A stretch of DNA of 64,000 bases from Metarhizium brunneum (GCF_013426205.1 NC_089422.1:7591001-7655000), one strand, 5' to 3'. Shown: positions 44,201 to 55,880, counted from the stretch's first letter. Numbers and translations: made by a program. Notes: a model not told the origin generated them from the letters alone.

Positions 44201-45902
44201 ATGGCTCCTCCATCCTCATCCTCATCCTCGTCGTCGTCCTCTGCCTCTCCGTCTGCCTCGCCTTCTTCATCGTCCTCGCTCGCGAGAATAAACAACATTG
44301 CAAACCACATCTCGCCCGCCATGGCCTCTGCAACTAGCTTCCCCGCCGACACCGTGCCACAGGCCCCCGAGGATCCCCTCTTCGGCCTCGCACGCGCTTA
44401 CAAGGCTGACCAGAGCTCCCTCAAGGTCGACTTGGTACGTGCCACGAGACAGGGACGGTGCAGTAGCACTGGCTTTCGAGCTTCAGATTGCTTTTCTACT
44501 TGGCTTGGCAACGCTCCTGCTGTGCAATGCTAACGCTGTGCGAATAGGGAATTGGCGCTTACCGCGACGACAATGCGAAGCCCTGGGTTCTCCCCGTGGT
44601 CAAAAAGGTACGTGATCAAGCTGCCTTTGTTTGCCCTTTGCCCGGTGCCTGGTGCCTGATGTGCCTGATGTGCCTGATGTGCCTGATGCTCCGTCAGCCA
44701 TGGCCACTGGTCGTGACGAAGCCATCATGACGCCCATGCCAACACCAATGGCCGCCCCAGTCCGCTCCAGAGCTCCCCGCATGCGTCACCACCAGACCAT
44801 GGCTCATGGCTAACACCCGCCGCTCTGCCAGGCTGATGAAATTCTCCGAAACAACCCCGAGTTGAACCACGAATATGCCCCGATTGCCGGCATTCCCGAC
44901 TTCACCTCCAAGGCTGCCGAGTTGATTCTCGGTGCCGACTCGCCCGCCCTCCAAGAGAAACGGGCCACTTCAATCCAGACCATCTCCGGCACCGGCGCCG
45001 TCCATCTTGGTGCCCTCTTCCTCGCCAAGTTCTACAAGGGCAACAGGACCGTCTACTTGTCCAACCCGACCTGGGCTAACCACAAGCAAATCTTTGGAAA
45101 CGTCGGCCTCCAGGTTGCCGACTACCCTTACTTCTCCAAGAAGACCAATGGCCTGGACTTTGAGGGCATGAAGGCTGCCATCCAGGCTGCTCCCGACCGC
45201 TCCGTTATCCTGTTGCACCCTTGCGCCCATAACCCGACCGGTGTCGACCCTACCCTCGACCAGTGGAAGGAGCTGGCTGTCATTATCGCTCAGAAGAAGC
45301 ATTTCCCCTTCTTCGACTGTGCCTACCAGGGCTTCGCTTCTGGCAACCTCGCCCAGGATGCCGCCGCCATCCGCTACTTTGTTGAGCAAGGATTCGAGAC
45401 CGTCGTATGCCAGAGTTTCGCCAAGAATTTTGGCCTCTATGGCGAGCGAGCTGGATGCTTCCACGTCGTGACCAGCCCCGGACCTGACGCCAGCACCACC
45501 ATCTCCCGCATTGGCTCCCAGTTGGCCATTCTCCAGAGATCCGAAATCTCCAACCCTCCCCTGTACGGCGCCCGTATTGCTGCGACCGTCCTCAACGACC
45601 CCAAGCTCTTTGCTGAGTGGGAGGACAACTTGAAGACCATGTCCGGCCGCATCATCACCATGCGCAACGAGCTGCGCTCAAGACTCGAGAAACTCGGCAC
45701 CCCTGGAACGTGGAACCACATCACCGACCAGATTGGCATGTTCAGCTTCACTGGTCTGTCAGAGGCCCAGGTTCTCAAACTCCGCGAGGACTACCACATC
45801 TACATGACTAAGAACGGTCGTATCTCCATGGCCGGCTTGAATTCGAAAAACATTGACCACGTGGCTAGTGCAATTGACAAGGTTGTGAGAGAGGGACAGT
45901 AA
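44201..45902 (+). CDS. Aspartate aminotransferase (cytosolic type)
   Basis: PLP enzyme interconverting aspartate and 2-oxoglutarate with oxaloacetate and glutamate. Exons 44201-44434, 44548-44607 and 44832-45902 give 454 aa; starting at the in-frame ATG 44321 (MASATSFPADTVPQAPEDPL) gives 414 aa, the usual cytosolic length. Class I features: VDLGIGAYRDD, SGTGAVHLGALFLAKF, HPCAHNPTGVDPT, FFDCAYQGFASG and the PLP-lysine block SFAKNFGLYGERAG. The extra 40 N-terminal residues are nearly all Ser/Ala/Pro and then LARINNIANHISPA; they do not look like a standard presequence, although a weak mitochondrial signal cannot be excluded. No PTS1 is present (ends REGQ). The 224-nt second intron contains four copies of a 9-bp repeat. 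Confidence 0.93.
44652..44687 (+). repeat. 9-bp tandem repeat (GTGCCTGAT), 4 perfect copies, intronic
   Basis: It lies in the second intron of the aspartate aminotransferase gene. A partial fifth copy (GGTGCCTG) precedes it. Copy number may vary between strains. Confidence 0.9.
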
Positions 45903-46278
45903 AAAAAAGTACGAGACGAAATCACATGGATGAAGGAAAAGGAGGAAGCCATGATTTTTGTGTTTACATGTAGCACGTTTCATTTGTACAAGGGGCCAAG
46001 AGCTGGAACACCCGGTCTGTGTACTAGAAATATAGAGGTTTGAATAACGCACTAGGTAGTAGTGATGAAGGTTTCGCGGCAAAGACAATAATGGTTTATG
46101 TGATGTGACGGAACGTGGTGTGACTCGATTTGAAGGAATAACCACTCAACTCACGTACCTTGCCTACCCTTGACAAGTCATGAAAACCTCACCCCACGCC
46201 ACTTCACTCAACACATGAACAACTACTTTTAAACAAAACACCATCAGCCACAAATCACCATAGCCACCATGCCCGACG
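45903..46278. other. Spacer between aminotransferase and conserved unknown gene
   Basis: 376 bp, AT-rich, holding the aminotransferase 3' UTR and the next gene's promoter. No motif stands out. Confidence 0.5.
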
Positions 46279-47235
46279 ATGCCGCGCAAACTCCCCTGGA
46301 AAACGGAACCCCAGGGCTCGCCGCCAACCACGACGCCCAAGAAGCAAAGCCCTCGTCCTGAGCCCTCCACGTCCACGCGAGACGCTTCCACCCGTCCGCT
46401 TGTTTCGCGTCGTCGCTCCCCGGAACACGGTAGTACCTACCTCCCGCCACCCGAAACCCCTTCCCGTGCAAAAGAGCTAACCAGGAACAAAAGGTGCCAG
46501 CAGGATACGTAGTCCGTCTACATCGCCGCCTCCAGAGCCGCCAGCCCAGCAGTAAGTAAAAGAGAAATAAATATCCAGTTATACGCCCGCACCTCCGCGC
46601 CGCATCCGCTCACTCATCATCCCCCGGGGGGGAAAAGGTTCATGATTGCCGGGCCAGCAGGGGACGACAGGTACCGCATGGTGGAGGACGAGCTGCTCGC
46701 CACGGCGGGCCTGTTCACCGCGCACCTCCACCGCGCCGAGTACACGCGCCTCAAGAGGCTTGCGGCGGCGCAGAACGCGGCGGCGATCCGGGAGATGGAG
46801 CGGCCGGTGGTGCCTGGGCCGGCGACGGCGACGGCCACGAGGCGAAGGGGGCGTGCTGCGCGGACGGCGGCGCGGCGAGGGCTGGTGCGCGGCGAGGGGA
46901 CCCGGGGGGGAAGCAGCCTGCAGGGATTGATGGAGACGCCGCGCGGGGAGGGTGCGCGCTTGACGGGCGTCGGTTTGGGCGCGGCGTCGCGGCTGCGAGA
47001 GGCTGTCGTTTCTGCTCGTCTGCCGGAGGAGGTTGGGGGCAGCAGGGGGGATGGCGAGGCGCCGTCTTTTGCTGGGGCGGTGGATGATGACGATGGCGAT
47101 GATGATCCTTTTGGCGTCAGGCAGAGGCGGGTGAGGCGGGAGAAGTCGAGGGAGCAGATGGTCAGGAGGACGGGTGAGCGGGAGACGCGGTCGCCCAAGA
47201 GGCCGGAGCGGGATACGATACCTGGCTTCTTTTGA
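46279..47235 (+). CDS. Conserved fungal protein of unknown function
   Basis: Three exons (46279-46429, 46494-46551, 46638-47235) give 268 aa. The start MPRKLPWKTEPQGSPPTTTP and the tail are basic, Ser/Pro/Arg-rich and probably disordered. The recognisable core is residues about 72-110: DDRYRMVEDELLATAGLFTA then HLHRAEYTRLKRLAAAQNAA, an amphipathic helical block I recall from many ascomycete hypothetical proteins. Low-complexity basic stretches (RRRGRAARTAARRG, RQRRVRREKSREQ) suggest a nuclear or nucleic-acid-associated protein, but that is inference. Splice choices are supported by the continuous STSPPPEPPAQQFMIAGPAG across introns 1-2 and by GAGCTAACC before the first acceptor. An ATG 10 bases upstream is out of frame and stops early. 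It converges with NMD3, 161 bp away. Confidence 0.72.
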
Positions 47236-47396
47236 GATGGGGCGGCAGAGCTTACAGAGTCACGGTTATGAAGGCGGGTTGCGAGAAATACACGACTTGG
47301 GATACCTAGATATGGGGACATGGACGTCCAGCAGAAAACGCCAACGTTGATTTTTTTTAATTCATTATTTTCTCTTTTACCCCCCAGCCACTGCCA

Positions 47397-49055
47397 TCAA
47401 GACTCCTGCATTGTGAGCTCGTCAAAGTCGTCTAGCAACTCGTCCATATTGACGTGTGGAGTACCGTCATCCTCGTCCTCCTCTGTTTCCGCAACACTCA
47501 TCTCCTCCTCTGCTCTCTTCTTCTCGTTCTTGTAAAGAGCCATGGCAGCACGCAGCTCCTCGTCCTCTTCCACATCCCGCAAGAACTGCTCATACTCGCG
47601 ATCCATGCGATCTTGATCCGCCTTCTTGGGCAGGAGCTCGCCTTCGTCCTTGCCCATACGCCTGAGCTTCCAGTTGCGGCGGCGGTTCTTCCGGCGACGC
47701 GGGTAGTGCTTCTTGACTAGCACCACGTCAGGGATGGTGGACGAGTACGTGTTGGACTCTTCGATGGCCTCGTACTCGGGGTTATTGAACATGGTGCCTG
47801 TCAGGAGGTACCCCATGGCGGAGTCGCCGGGTTGAAGAAAGTTGCCCAGGTGTGTTCTCGTAAAGTACGTCTTGTCGTTGACGCCGAGGTCCGATGCTCT
47901 GGCGACGGTGGCTTCGGAGAGGACCCATTTTCCTCTCCGGGTGTTGGTGAGCTCAATGTCCATAATGATGAATTCCACTAATTCATGAGTATTGGCGAGC
48001 GATCTGAAGGGGGCGCGCCAGTATATCGGCGAGGCAATATCGGCGGTCTGGAGGGTCTGGGGGTCCATCAGATAGACCGAGGTTCCAATCTTGTGGCACA
48101 GGACGAGGGGCGAGATGTTGCCGGATTGCTTGGCGAGCTTGATGGGCATGGCAACCAAGTCGTCTCTGCAAATGGGCACAATCTCTGCTGAATAAGAAAA
48201 CTTGTACGACTTTTTGGAGGTGTGGACATCCTGAGAAATGAGCTCCTGGGATGCCTTGACCGTGACGGGTACAACCGAGTTCAGAAAGTCGATAAACTTT
48301 TCAGCCTGGTTCTTTTGCGAGAAGAAGAAATCAATACCGTCCTTGGCCTCTTTGATATTGAGCGTATCTCTGTGGGCGTTGTGTTTCATAATGAGTTGTT
48401 CCAGAAACAAAAACGTTCTCTTGTGCAAGACCTTTTGTCGCACCTGCACACACGCCCTCCAGACGTTGGCCGTATATGACTTGGCGCACTCGGGGCACTG
48501 CTGAGTCGCCACCACGTAGACAACCTCAAAACTCTGCTGGAGCAAGACGCCATCCTGCACGGCATCCTGGATCGTCAGCTTGACCTTTATTCTTCGAGAG
48601 TGTGGCTCCGTCCAGACAAAGCTTGCGTCAACGATGCGGACTTTGTGGAGACCCCGTAGTTTCTTGAGACACAGGGCCAGCAGCTCGCGGGATTCGGGCA
48701 TGGCAACAATCCAACTGGTCGGTGGGAGCAGCCATCGATCGCAGTCCCGGCAGAAGTTGAGCGTTGCTTCGCGCTGGATGCCTTGGGAGATGTCGACGGT
48801 GAGTTTGACGCAGTTGAAGCAGAGGGCGCCGGTGGCAGTCGTTCCGTCAATAGGGGCGCCGCAGTTGCAGCAGAGAATACTTGGCACAGTTGTCAAGTTA
48901 GTCATTCGTCTCGCGAGGCGATTTTCGCCCACAGAACCGACAAAAAAGGTCGGGCGAAAAAAAAGGGAAAATAAAGGCGGCGGAACTTACGTCGCGGCTG
49001 TCTGCTGTGTCGCCGGCCCAAGAGGGACGGGAGCGTCATCAAGATCCATCGACAT
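47397..49055 (-). CDS. NMD3: 60S ribosomal subunit export adaptor NMD3
   Basis: Adaptor that binds late pre-60S particles and links them to Crm1 for export through the nuclear pore. Exons 49055-48991 and 48879-47397 give 515 aa (yeast: 518). Splicing rebuilds the start TAATILCCNCGAPID, the first Cys pair of the N-terminal zinc region, followed by CFNC, CRDC and, near residue 140-150, CPEC. The central part (FFFSQKNQAEKFIDFLNSVV, KIGTSVYLMDPQTLQTADI, YWRAPFRSL) is typical of the eIF5A-like and OB-like domains. The acidic C-terminus with MDELLDDFDELTM is where the leucine-rich export signals are expected, and basic runs (YPRRRKNRRRNWKLRR) fit the import signal. The intron is 111 nt with a GTAAGT donor. 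Confidence 0.96.
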
Positions 49056-49540
49056 CTTGAATGGCCAAGATTAGACGCCGGATGAAGATGAGGATTTGGC
49101 CGAAGTGAGATTGACGCCGAGTTTAGGTAGACTGGGACCAGTAGACGACTTGGCTTGGTGGTGACTCGCGGGGGTCAAGAAAATTATTTGCCCCGCTGCT
49201 TGATAAGCGTCTGAAGAATCTTATCGACGGCGGGGGCGAGAAACCACCATTAGACGGCGGAGGGGAAGCCTGTGTGTGGGCCAATGGCGGCCAACCGAAA
49301 TCGAGACTGGCATGACAAACTGACAGGACATTCACGCGGATCAAACCAAAGACTGAATTGAAAGTACCTTGTGAATTGAGGCAACTATCAAATACATGTC
49401 AGAACAGTGCTCGTACATTTCACCGTGCGTGATCCTTCATTTACGAAGCAAGTAATTTGCAAGTATCAAATATCAGATCCTGCCAGTCAATACAACGCTA
49501 TGCGAATACATCCAAGATAAAACCCATGGCAACAAATCCC
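49056..49540. other. Spacer between NMD3 and ESF2
   Basis: 485 bp with NMD3 promoter and ESF2 terminator (both genes on the - strand). No supported open frame and no dispersed 9-mer. Confidence 0.5.
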
Positions 49541-50488
49541 TTAGAAAATCTTGCTCAAGACTCTCGTGACGCTCTCTGGCTGATCCTGTGCCATCTTGTC
49601 ATCCCTTTTCACCTGTTTTACCTGTTTAAACGACCGCTCACCCTGTTGTACAGGCTCTTCCTCCGCGTCGGCAGCCTTCCTCTTCTTCGCCTTGGCCTGC
49701 ATACCATCCAACATCTTGGCTCTCTCCACGTTCCTAACAAATTCCTTGTTCTCCTTGGTCGACTTGCTAATCTCAGCTCTCATGCGGCTTGTCCTCTCTG
49801 CGTTCTCGGTAGTGATTTGTTCCGTCAGATTATGCCACTTGAAACCTTTCAGATAGACCAAGTTCCAGATGTCGTCGCGGAAAAAAGATCCCTTCTTGCC
49901 GCCAACATTGTGTCCGTTTAATAATTCGCATGTAGCCTTTGCTTCCTTCTTCTTAACGAACTCGACCCATCCCTCGGTGAATAGCACCCTCTTGTTGCCG
50001 CCGGCACGCTTTCGTCTGGCGCGGACAGTGGGATCCTCGGGAGCAAGGAATATCCGATTTAGCCTCCCATATGGCGACAGGAGAGATCTCAGGGCAGAGG
50101 GCTTCATCCCTGGCGGTATGCGGGACATGTACACCACGCCAGATTTCTTAATGGCTTCTTCAGAAGCGACGAGGTTCTTTTTTGTCAAGGGCTTGGTGAT
50201 GTCGGGAAGGCCCGTCTCTAGCTTGGGCAATTCTTTTCGAGATGTTGATTTGGACTCCTTGACCTGTTTTGAGGAATCGCCTTTCTGTCCATCCTGTTCG
50301 ATTGAACCTTGGTCATCGCTGGCACTCCGGTCGACGTCGCTACCAGCATCTTCATCATCACTGTCAACCCGGCGCCGTTTTGCACTGCGACGGCCTTTTG
50401 TTATTTCATCGTCGGAGTTGTAGTTGTCAATTTGATCATCGTCGCTTTCGGGGGCATCCAGAAACTCGTTTCTCTTTTCCGGGGCCAT
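49541..50488 (-). CDS. ESF2: Pre-rRNA processing protein ESF2 (ABT1 family)
   Basis: Nucleolar RNA-binding factor of the small-subunit processome that assists early 18S rRNA cleavages and stimulates the Dbp8 helicase in yeast. Single exon, 315 aa from MAPEKRNEFLDAPESDDDQI; an ATG 20 codons upstream is less likely. The N-terminal 90 residues are acidic with a nuclear-type basic patch (GRRSAKRRRVDSDDED). The RRM-like core spans about 115-215: GVVYMSRIPPGMKPSALRSL, YGRLNRIFLAPED, RRKRAGGNKRVLFTEGWVEF and DIWNLVYLKGFKWHNLTEQI, which are diagnostic of the family. A coiled basic C-terminus follows. It is transcribed in the same direction as NMD3 and is divergent from the aldehyde dehydrogenase gene. 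Confidence 0.93.
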   Translation of the reverse strand: MAPEKRNEFLDAPESDDDQIDNYNSDDEITKGRRSAKRRRVDSDDEDAGSDVDRSASDDQGSIEQDGQKGDSSKQVKESKSTSRKELPKLETGLPDITKPLTKKNLVASEEAIKKSGVVYMSRIPPGMKPSALRSLLSPYGRLNRIFLAPEDPTVRARRKRAGGNKRVLFTEGWVEFVKKKEAKATCELLNGHNVGGKKGSFFRDDIWNLVYLKGFKWHNLTEQITTENAERTSRMRAEISKSTKENKEFVRNVERAKMLDGMQAKAKKRKAADAEEEPVQQGERSFKQVKQVKRDDKMAQDQPESVTRVLSKIF

Positions 50489-51329
50489 TCTGGCTGTGGT
50501 TGTGCTGGCAGGACGAACTTGTCGTTGCAAGCTGTTTGGGAATGTCAATCGACCAGAAAAAAAGTTGCCGTCGAAAGAGCGATAACGATAAGAGGCTGCG
50601 CAGAGTGTAGGTGGGGCGCTGCCGTTGGCTGGACATGGAATACTAACCTAGCGCCTGCACTGGCTTTGGGTGTCAACTGCTCACATCAATGTGCAGATGG
50701 TGAGCCCCGCTGTCGTCTTTCTTTCCAGAATCGCTATCATGGCAGTGGCTTGACCCCGCCATGGGACAACATTGAAGAATCAACGGTCCGCGCCTTGAAG
50801 CCTTGAAGAGTGAATGTCTACCGCATGTGTGGCGTGGACGGGAAAGCTATGGCGCGCTTACACTTCATACGCTGTAGTTACCCCGTACATGATTATCTGC
50901 GCTGCTTGACAGCAGACATGATACCGCACCTCAAGTCTTTGCCGCGGCGGGGCATCTGGCTTCTCACTGATGGAGCCGAATTCGGTGCGCGCGTCCCTGC
51001 CGCCCCTACGGCCCCTACGGCCCCTACGCGGCTATCAGACGCTGCTCATGCAATCATCACGGCGGCTAGGTGCCCTGATTGAAGCTCCTCCATTTGATGC
51101 CTCCATGTGTCCTGGGGTGACGTGGGGCTCTTGAATTGTTAACTGGTGTGCAAGTGCAAGTGCAGGTGAGGTCATGGTTGAGCTTATTTGCCCACTTTAT
51201 CTACGTCGACATCTCCTCACCCTGGAGAGCCATCCACGACCTCGAACCAACTACAACCTCTTGGGCGACGGCTCTCTGGAACAAGCAGAAAATTTGCTCC
51301 AACTCAGCTAGCCAACACAAACCGCCAAA
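50489..51329. promoter_or_regulatory. Divergent promoter region, ESF2 / aldehyde dehydrogenase
   Basis: 841 bp without a supported gene. It contains a 9-bp tandem repeat CCCCTACGG (51003-51028, about three copies) and a GTGCAAGTGCAAGTGCAG stretch near 51147. Confidence 0.55.
51003..51028. repeat. 9-bp tandem repeat (CCCCTACGG), about 3 copies
   Basis: Read directly; the third copy ends CCCCTACG then C. It lies 300 bp upstream of the aldehyde dehydrogenase start. Confidence 0.88.
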
Positions 51330-52900
51330 ATGTCCGTCGAAGTAATCAACACCATCTCCCCCAATACCAACGAGACTATCTTATCTCGAAATGGAGTCTC
51401 CGCCGCAGAACTTGACCTGATGCCCGAGGTCGCCACCGAGGCGTTTCAGAGCTTCCGCAAGACTACCCTCAAGGAACGACAAGAAATTGTCAAGAAATTC
51501 CTCAAGGAGCTCTCCAGCCACGAGGCTGAGCTTGCGGAGGAATTGACCGTCCAAATGGGTCGTCCCATTGCCTTCACTGGCAAGGAAATTACAACGGCCA
51601 TCAAGCGCGCCGAATACCTGCTTAAAATTAGCGACGAGGCCCTCAAGGACACGGAAGGCGAACCAGAAAGGGGCTTCACGCGCTTCATTCGCAAGTTGCC
51701 TGTCGGGCCCGTGCTCATAATCTTTGCCTGGAATGTAGGTGCTTCACAGCTTGCCGCAGAATCTGCTGTCGTAGAATTTGGCAAACGCTAACGCTAATGG
51801 TGTCTCAGTATCCCTACCTTATTCTCATGAACTCCATCATCCCCGCAATCTTGGCTGGAAATACGGTAATTCTCAAGCCATCTCCCCAAACTCCCACCAT
51901 CGTGGAGCACGTCGCTCAATTCTTTGCGGCTGCTGGGCTGCCAGAGGGGGTCCTTCAATACTTCCACTGCGGTTCGCCGAGTGCCATGGAATCACTGATC
52001 CGGGACCCCAGAATTGCCCATGTGTGCTTCACTGGCTCTGTGGCCGGCGGCCTGGCTGTTCAAAAGGCTGCCTCTGATCGTATTGTGAATGTTGGGCTGG
52101 AACTGGGTGGCAAGGACCCTGCCTACATCCGAGACGACGTAGATGTTGCCTGGGCTGCTGAGGAGATTGTCGATGGAGCTGTCTTTAACTCCGGCCAGAG
52201 CTGCTGCTCGCTTGAGAGAGTTTACGTTGACGAAAAAATTCACGATGCCTTCATCGAGAGCGTGCAAAAGGTGCTTCGAGGTTACAAGTTGGGCGATCCA
52301 TTTGACAAGACAACTCACGTTGGTCCTGTCATTTCCAGGCGTTCCAAACAGGCAATTGAGTCACACATTAAGGACGCCTTAGACAAAGGCGCCAAGGATG
52401 CTACGCCAGACAACGAGAGCTTCAATAACCCGCCACCCAAAGGCAACTTTGTGAAACCTACGTTGCTGACTGGGGTGGACCACACAATGACGGTTATGAC
52501 TGAGGAGACATTTGGCCCAGTAATTCCGGTGATGAAGGTCAAGAGCGATAGCGAGGCCATCAAGCTTATGAACGATAGCGAATTCGGCCTCACTGCTAGC
52601 ATCTGGACCAAAGACACGGAAAAGGGATACGAGTTGGCAGAAGATGTGGAGGCGGGTACTGTGTTTGTGAACCGTTGTGATTACCCCAGTCCTGTGAGTA
52701 AATCCCTGGCACCAAAGCGCGGCGTTGGCAAAAGAGTGAATCTGCATCCGGATTCCCTTGTTTTAGTTGCTGACTGAAGACACTAGGATCTCGCTTGGAC
52801 AGGGTTCAAGAACTCTGGCAAGGGCCAGACATTGGGACGATTCGGTTTTGAGCAATTTGTGAAATCCAAGAGCTTCCACATGAAGAAATATCCGCAATAA
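51330..52900 (+). CDS. NAD(P)-dependent aldehyde dehydrogenase family protein
   Basis: Exons 51330-51734, 51809-52693 and 52787-52900 give 467 aa. The fold is complete: cofactor-binding IFAWNYPYLILMN, GNTVILKPSPQTP, HVCFTGSVAGG; the catalytic glutamate in LELGGKDP; the nucleophilic cysteine in FNSGQSCCSLERV; and the C-terminal TEETFGPVIPVMKV and KNSGKGQTLGRFGFE. The first exon joins at WN|YP, a classic ALDH position, supporting the first intron (GTAGGT donor). Without a targeting signal, a cytosolic location is expected. The substrate cannot be assigned; among families it is nearest to medium-chain or semialdehyde-type enzymes by general appearance, which is a weak inference. There is no pathway neighbour. 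Confidence 0.92.
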
Positions 52901-53569
52901 GCAGCTTCCACCGTGCCGGTGCGTCGGTGGATTGGCTGGTGCGACTTGAGGCTGACCTCCCTTGCTCTACTCGGCGGCCTTTGCGTGCAAAACATGGCGT
53001 CTGTCGGAGCGACTGAGCTGTTTTGGGCACCGAGGCCGGATGAAGCATTGGAAGACGGGCTTTTAGAGCATGGACTCACTCGGAAGAGAACCAGGCACCA
53101 GGTCGGGGAAGGAGGAAGAGTGAGAGATGGGGGCGTGTTAAATTGGGCTTCGATCAGGCGATTAGCGAGATCTCTCTCCCTTGAAGTAGCGACTGGTGGG
53201 GAGACCCCTGTCGGTGGTAGTATTGGTAACTATTGTTCCTGATTGCTGAATGCTGGGGTGCATGGTGCGGTAGATGACTAGACTCTGGGAATATGGACCC
53301 GGCCCGCGCAGGGACCAGAGCTACGAGTCCTCGCAAAGGAGTTTCGGAAATTGACAACGAACTTGTAAAACATGAATGCTTGGAGCACGGCAACAGTCAA
53401 TGAGAACCTCTCTGCATTCAGCTGTCTCTGCTCAGACGAGCGGCGAGGCCAGTGTCCAGACGTCGTATGATGTGGTTGACGGCTGAGAAGTCACTGACGT
53501 GCCCTGCATTCACCACCAAAAAACTTCAGACACGGTCAATCTCGTCAATCTCATACAGCCGAGAGACGG

Positions 53570-53585
53570 TACGGAGTACGGAGTA
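53570..53585. repeat. Overlapping tandem pair TACGGAGTACGGAGTA
   Basis: This is the exact reverse complement of the pair at 3061-3076, 50 kb away. It lies in gene-free sequence. Confidence 0.88.
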
Positions 53586-55702
53586 TTGGGCGCCGATATT
53601 GGTCAGAATGGCCATTTTCCCGCAGAAATGGCGGCACCAATACGCTTGGCATGCTGTCAAAGCAAAGGGTCTCGGGGCCCTGACACAAACTCGTCGCAGA
53701 GCCGGGGCGGGATTTCGCTAGTTGATGTGCGCATGTAGATCACGGAAGTCTCGACGTGCCTGTGGACATCAGGACATTGTGGGCATTGTGCAAATTGAGT
53801 TTGGCAAGTCGCTGGAGGACTAGTACGTAGTATGCGGTGGTAGCAGTATCATTGGGTGTTTAACACTGTCCCACCCGTTGTATGATTATGGGACTTGATT
53901 CGAACTGTGACGTTGACTCGCTAAGGGAGTAAGACAGGCTCGCCACGCAAGGGAGGATGATGGGAACTGCTACTAGTGTTTTGGCTGTCAAAAGGTGGTG
54001 GAGGTGGATGTTCAGATATTATCCGCGGCGGTGGTCACCAGACTGGAATATTGAATGGACTGGGGGTGAAGGGTTCACGGACGGACGCCATGGGACGGAG
54101 GCAGAGGCGTGAATAGGCTGACCGAGGCTTGGGTCAACGTACGTAGTACTATTGACGCGGTGCCGACCGAGTACGGACGGGCCAGCGCATTACATCATCT
54201 ACAGCTCAGCATGGAAAATGAAGCCGGCGGTGGCTTTGCGGGCGGCGGTGGCCGTCGATGCAGGCCATCTGCTGCCCTGCTGCCCTGCTGCACTGCTGCA
54301 TGCAGCGTTGCCGAGGTGGATCATGCGATGCCAGACGCATCGCAACCGGGATGAAATTGCCAGCACGGTTGCCTTCCAGCTGAACGCACCGAACACCCGC
54401 CCCGACGGCCTGGGAAGGACAAAAAAAAAAAAACTAAAACTAAAACTCCACTGTCTGTGCCCATTGACAAATCGAGCCTTGGTCGGCGGTGGTTGCAAGA
54501 AAGATTTCAAGGAGGCCGAGGGAGTTGGCCTGGCAGTTAGCTAGGGAACATGCAGAGGAGACGCATATCTGCCCATTTTACCCGCGATGATGCCAGAGTC
54601 AAGTCTCGAGGGAGAAGCTGCCATGTCACGTCAAGACCCTTGCTTGCCCGTCTAGTAATTAGCCTGTGGATGCACAAATCCTCTGGTAGATTCTACAATA
54701 CGTAAATTATTCAGCCTCATGTCGAGGGGAGGAAAATAAAAGACGAATTCCGTGCACCGACGCGGCCCCATGTGTTGGTTGGGCCACGAATGTTTTTTCA
54801 TTGTTTCTCCCTGCGCACCTGTAATTAATCACGGTGGACGTGAGCGGCATCGGAGAATACGAGGTACAGAAATGAACAAAGGCAGTTGAAGGAAAATAGG
54901 GCAAAATAAAATAAAATAAATCAAAATCAAAAAGCATTCCAGCTAGCCCCCGGTCCTTATCGAACAATACGAGGCTACACGGCCCTGACCAAGAGAATGA
55001 TAACCGGTGGCATTCCAACAGCGTCAGCCACGCGGCCCGCTCCATTGAACTTCAACTTTTACCTTTCTTGGCCTCCAGTATGTTTGCCCGTTCACGCTGC
55101 CTACTGGCTGGGCCAGCAAGAATTGTTGCAGCCATGTTCCCTGCTCGTTTTGTTTTGTTGTCGGCGTCTGCTTCACTTCATGGCTGCCGCGGCTCCGCCC
55201 AATTTCAGATCGTCGCTGGGGTTCCATCTCTTTCTCATCTCGGAGCGGAAGCCGACCCGACAACACTTTTTAGGTTTGACAATCAATAACGTCACCGGAC
55301 AAAGACGCGTAGTACTCCGTATTGTATTATGTAAAAGAAGAACAAGCAAGCACAGGGTGGGAAAAAAGGAATAAGCAACGGGCATCGTGCCCCCCATTGT
55401 TTTGGTTACGCGGGAAACAGGCTGCCCTGCCAATAATCCCACCAGCATGGTTCCGATTCCTTGTTTTGCAGAGCTTCCTGCAAGGCACGCGCCTGCCAAT
55501 TTATGAAGATGGCTGCACGACCCCTTCTTTCCTGATTCAGCCCGAACAAGCCCAGCAGGGCCCAGCAGCCGTGGCACCACTGCCTCCGTTGTTCGACGTT
55601 TGGGAAGGAGACGAGGATGCATTCTTCGCTCGGGTTTGGCACCAATACAAGACCCTTGATGTTGTGTCACGCTAGATACATTAGATACGACGTACCACCA
55701 CT

Positions 55703-55738
55703 AGGCACGTCAGGCACATCAGGTACATCAGGTACACC
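55703..55738. repeat. 9-bp tandem repeat, 4 imperfect copies
   Basis: Units read AGGCACGTC, AGGCACATC, AGGTACATC and AGGTACACC. Successive copies differ by single transitions. Confidence 0.85.
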
Positions 55739-55880
55739 ACGCCTGACGGCACCGAGCCAAAAGCGACGCCATCGTTAGTACTTAGACGACGACAACCTTT
55801 GGGTCCCTTTTTCTCGAGTCCAATCGTGAGCCATCGTGAGTTGATCCTTCCTGTCTTGTGGCCGGCCCCCAACGAAGCTG

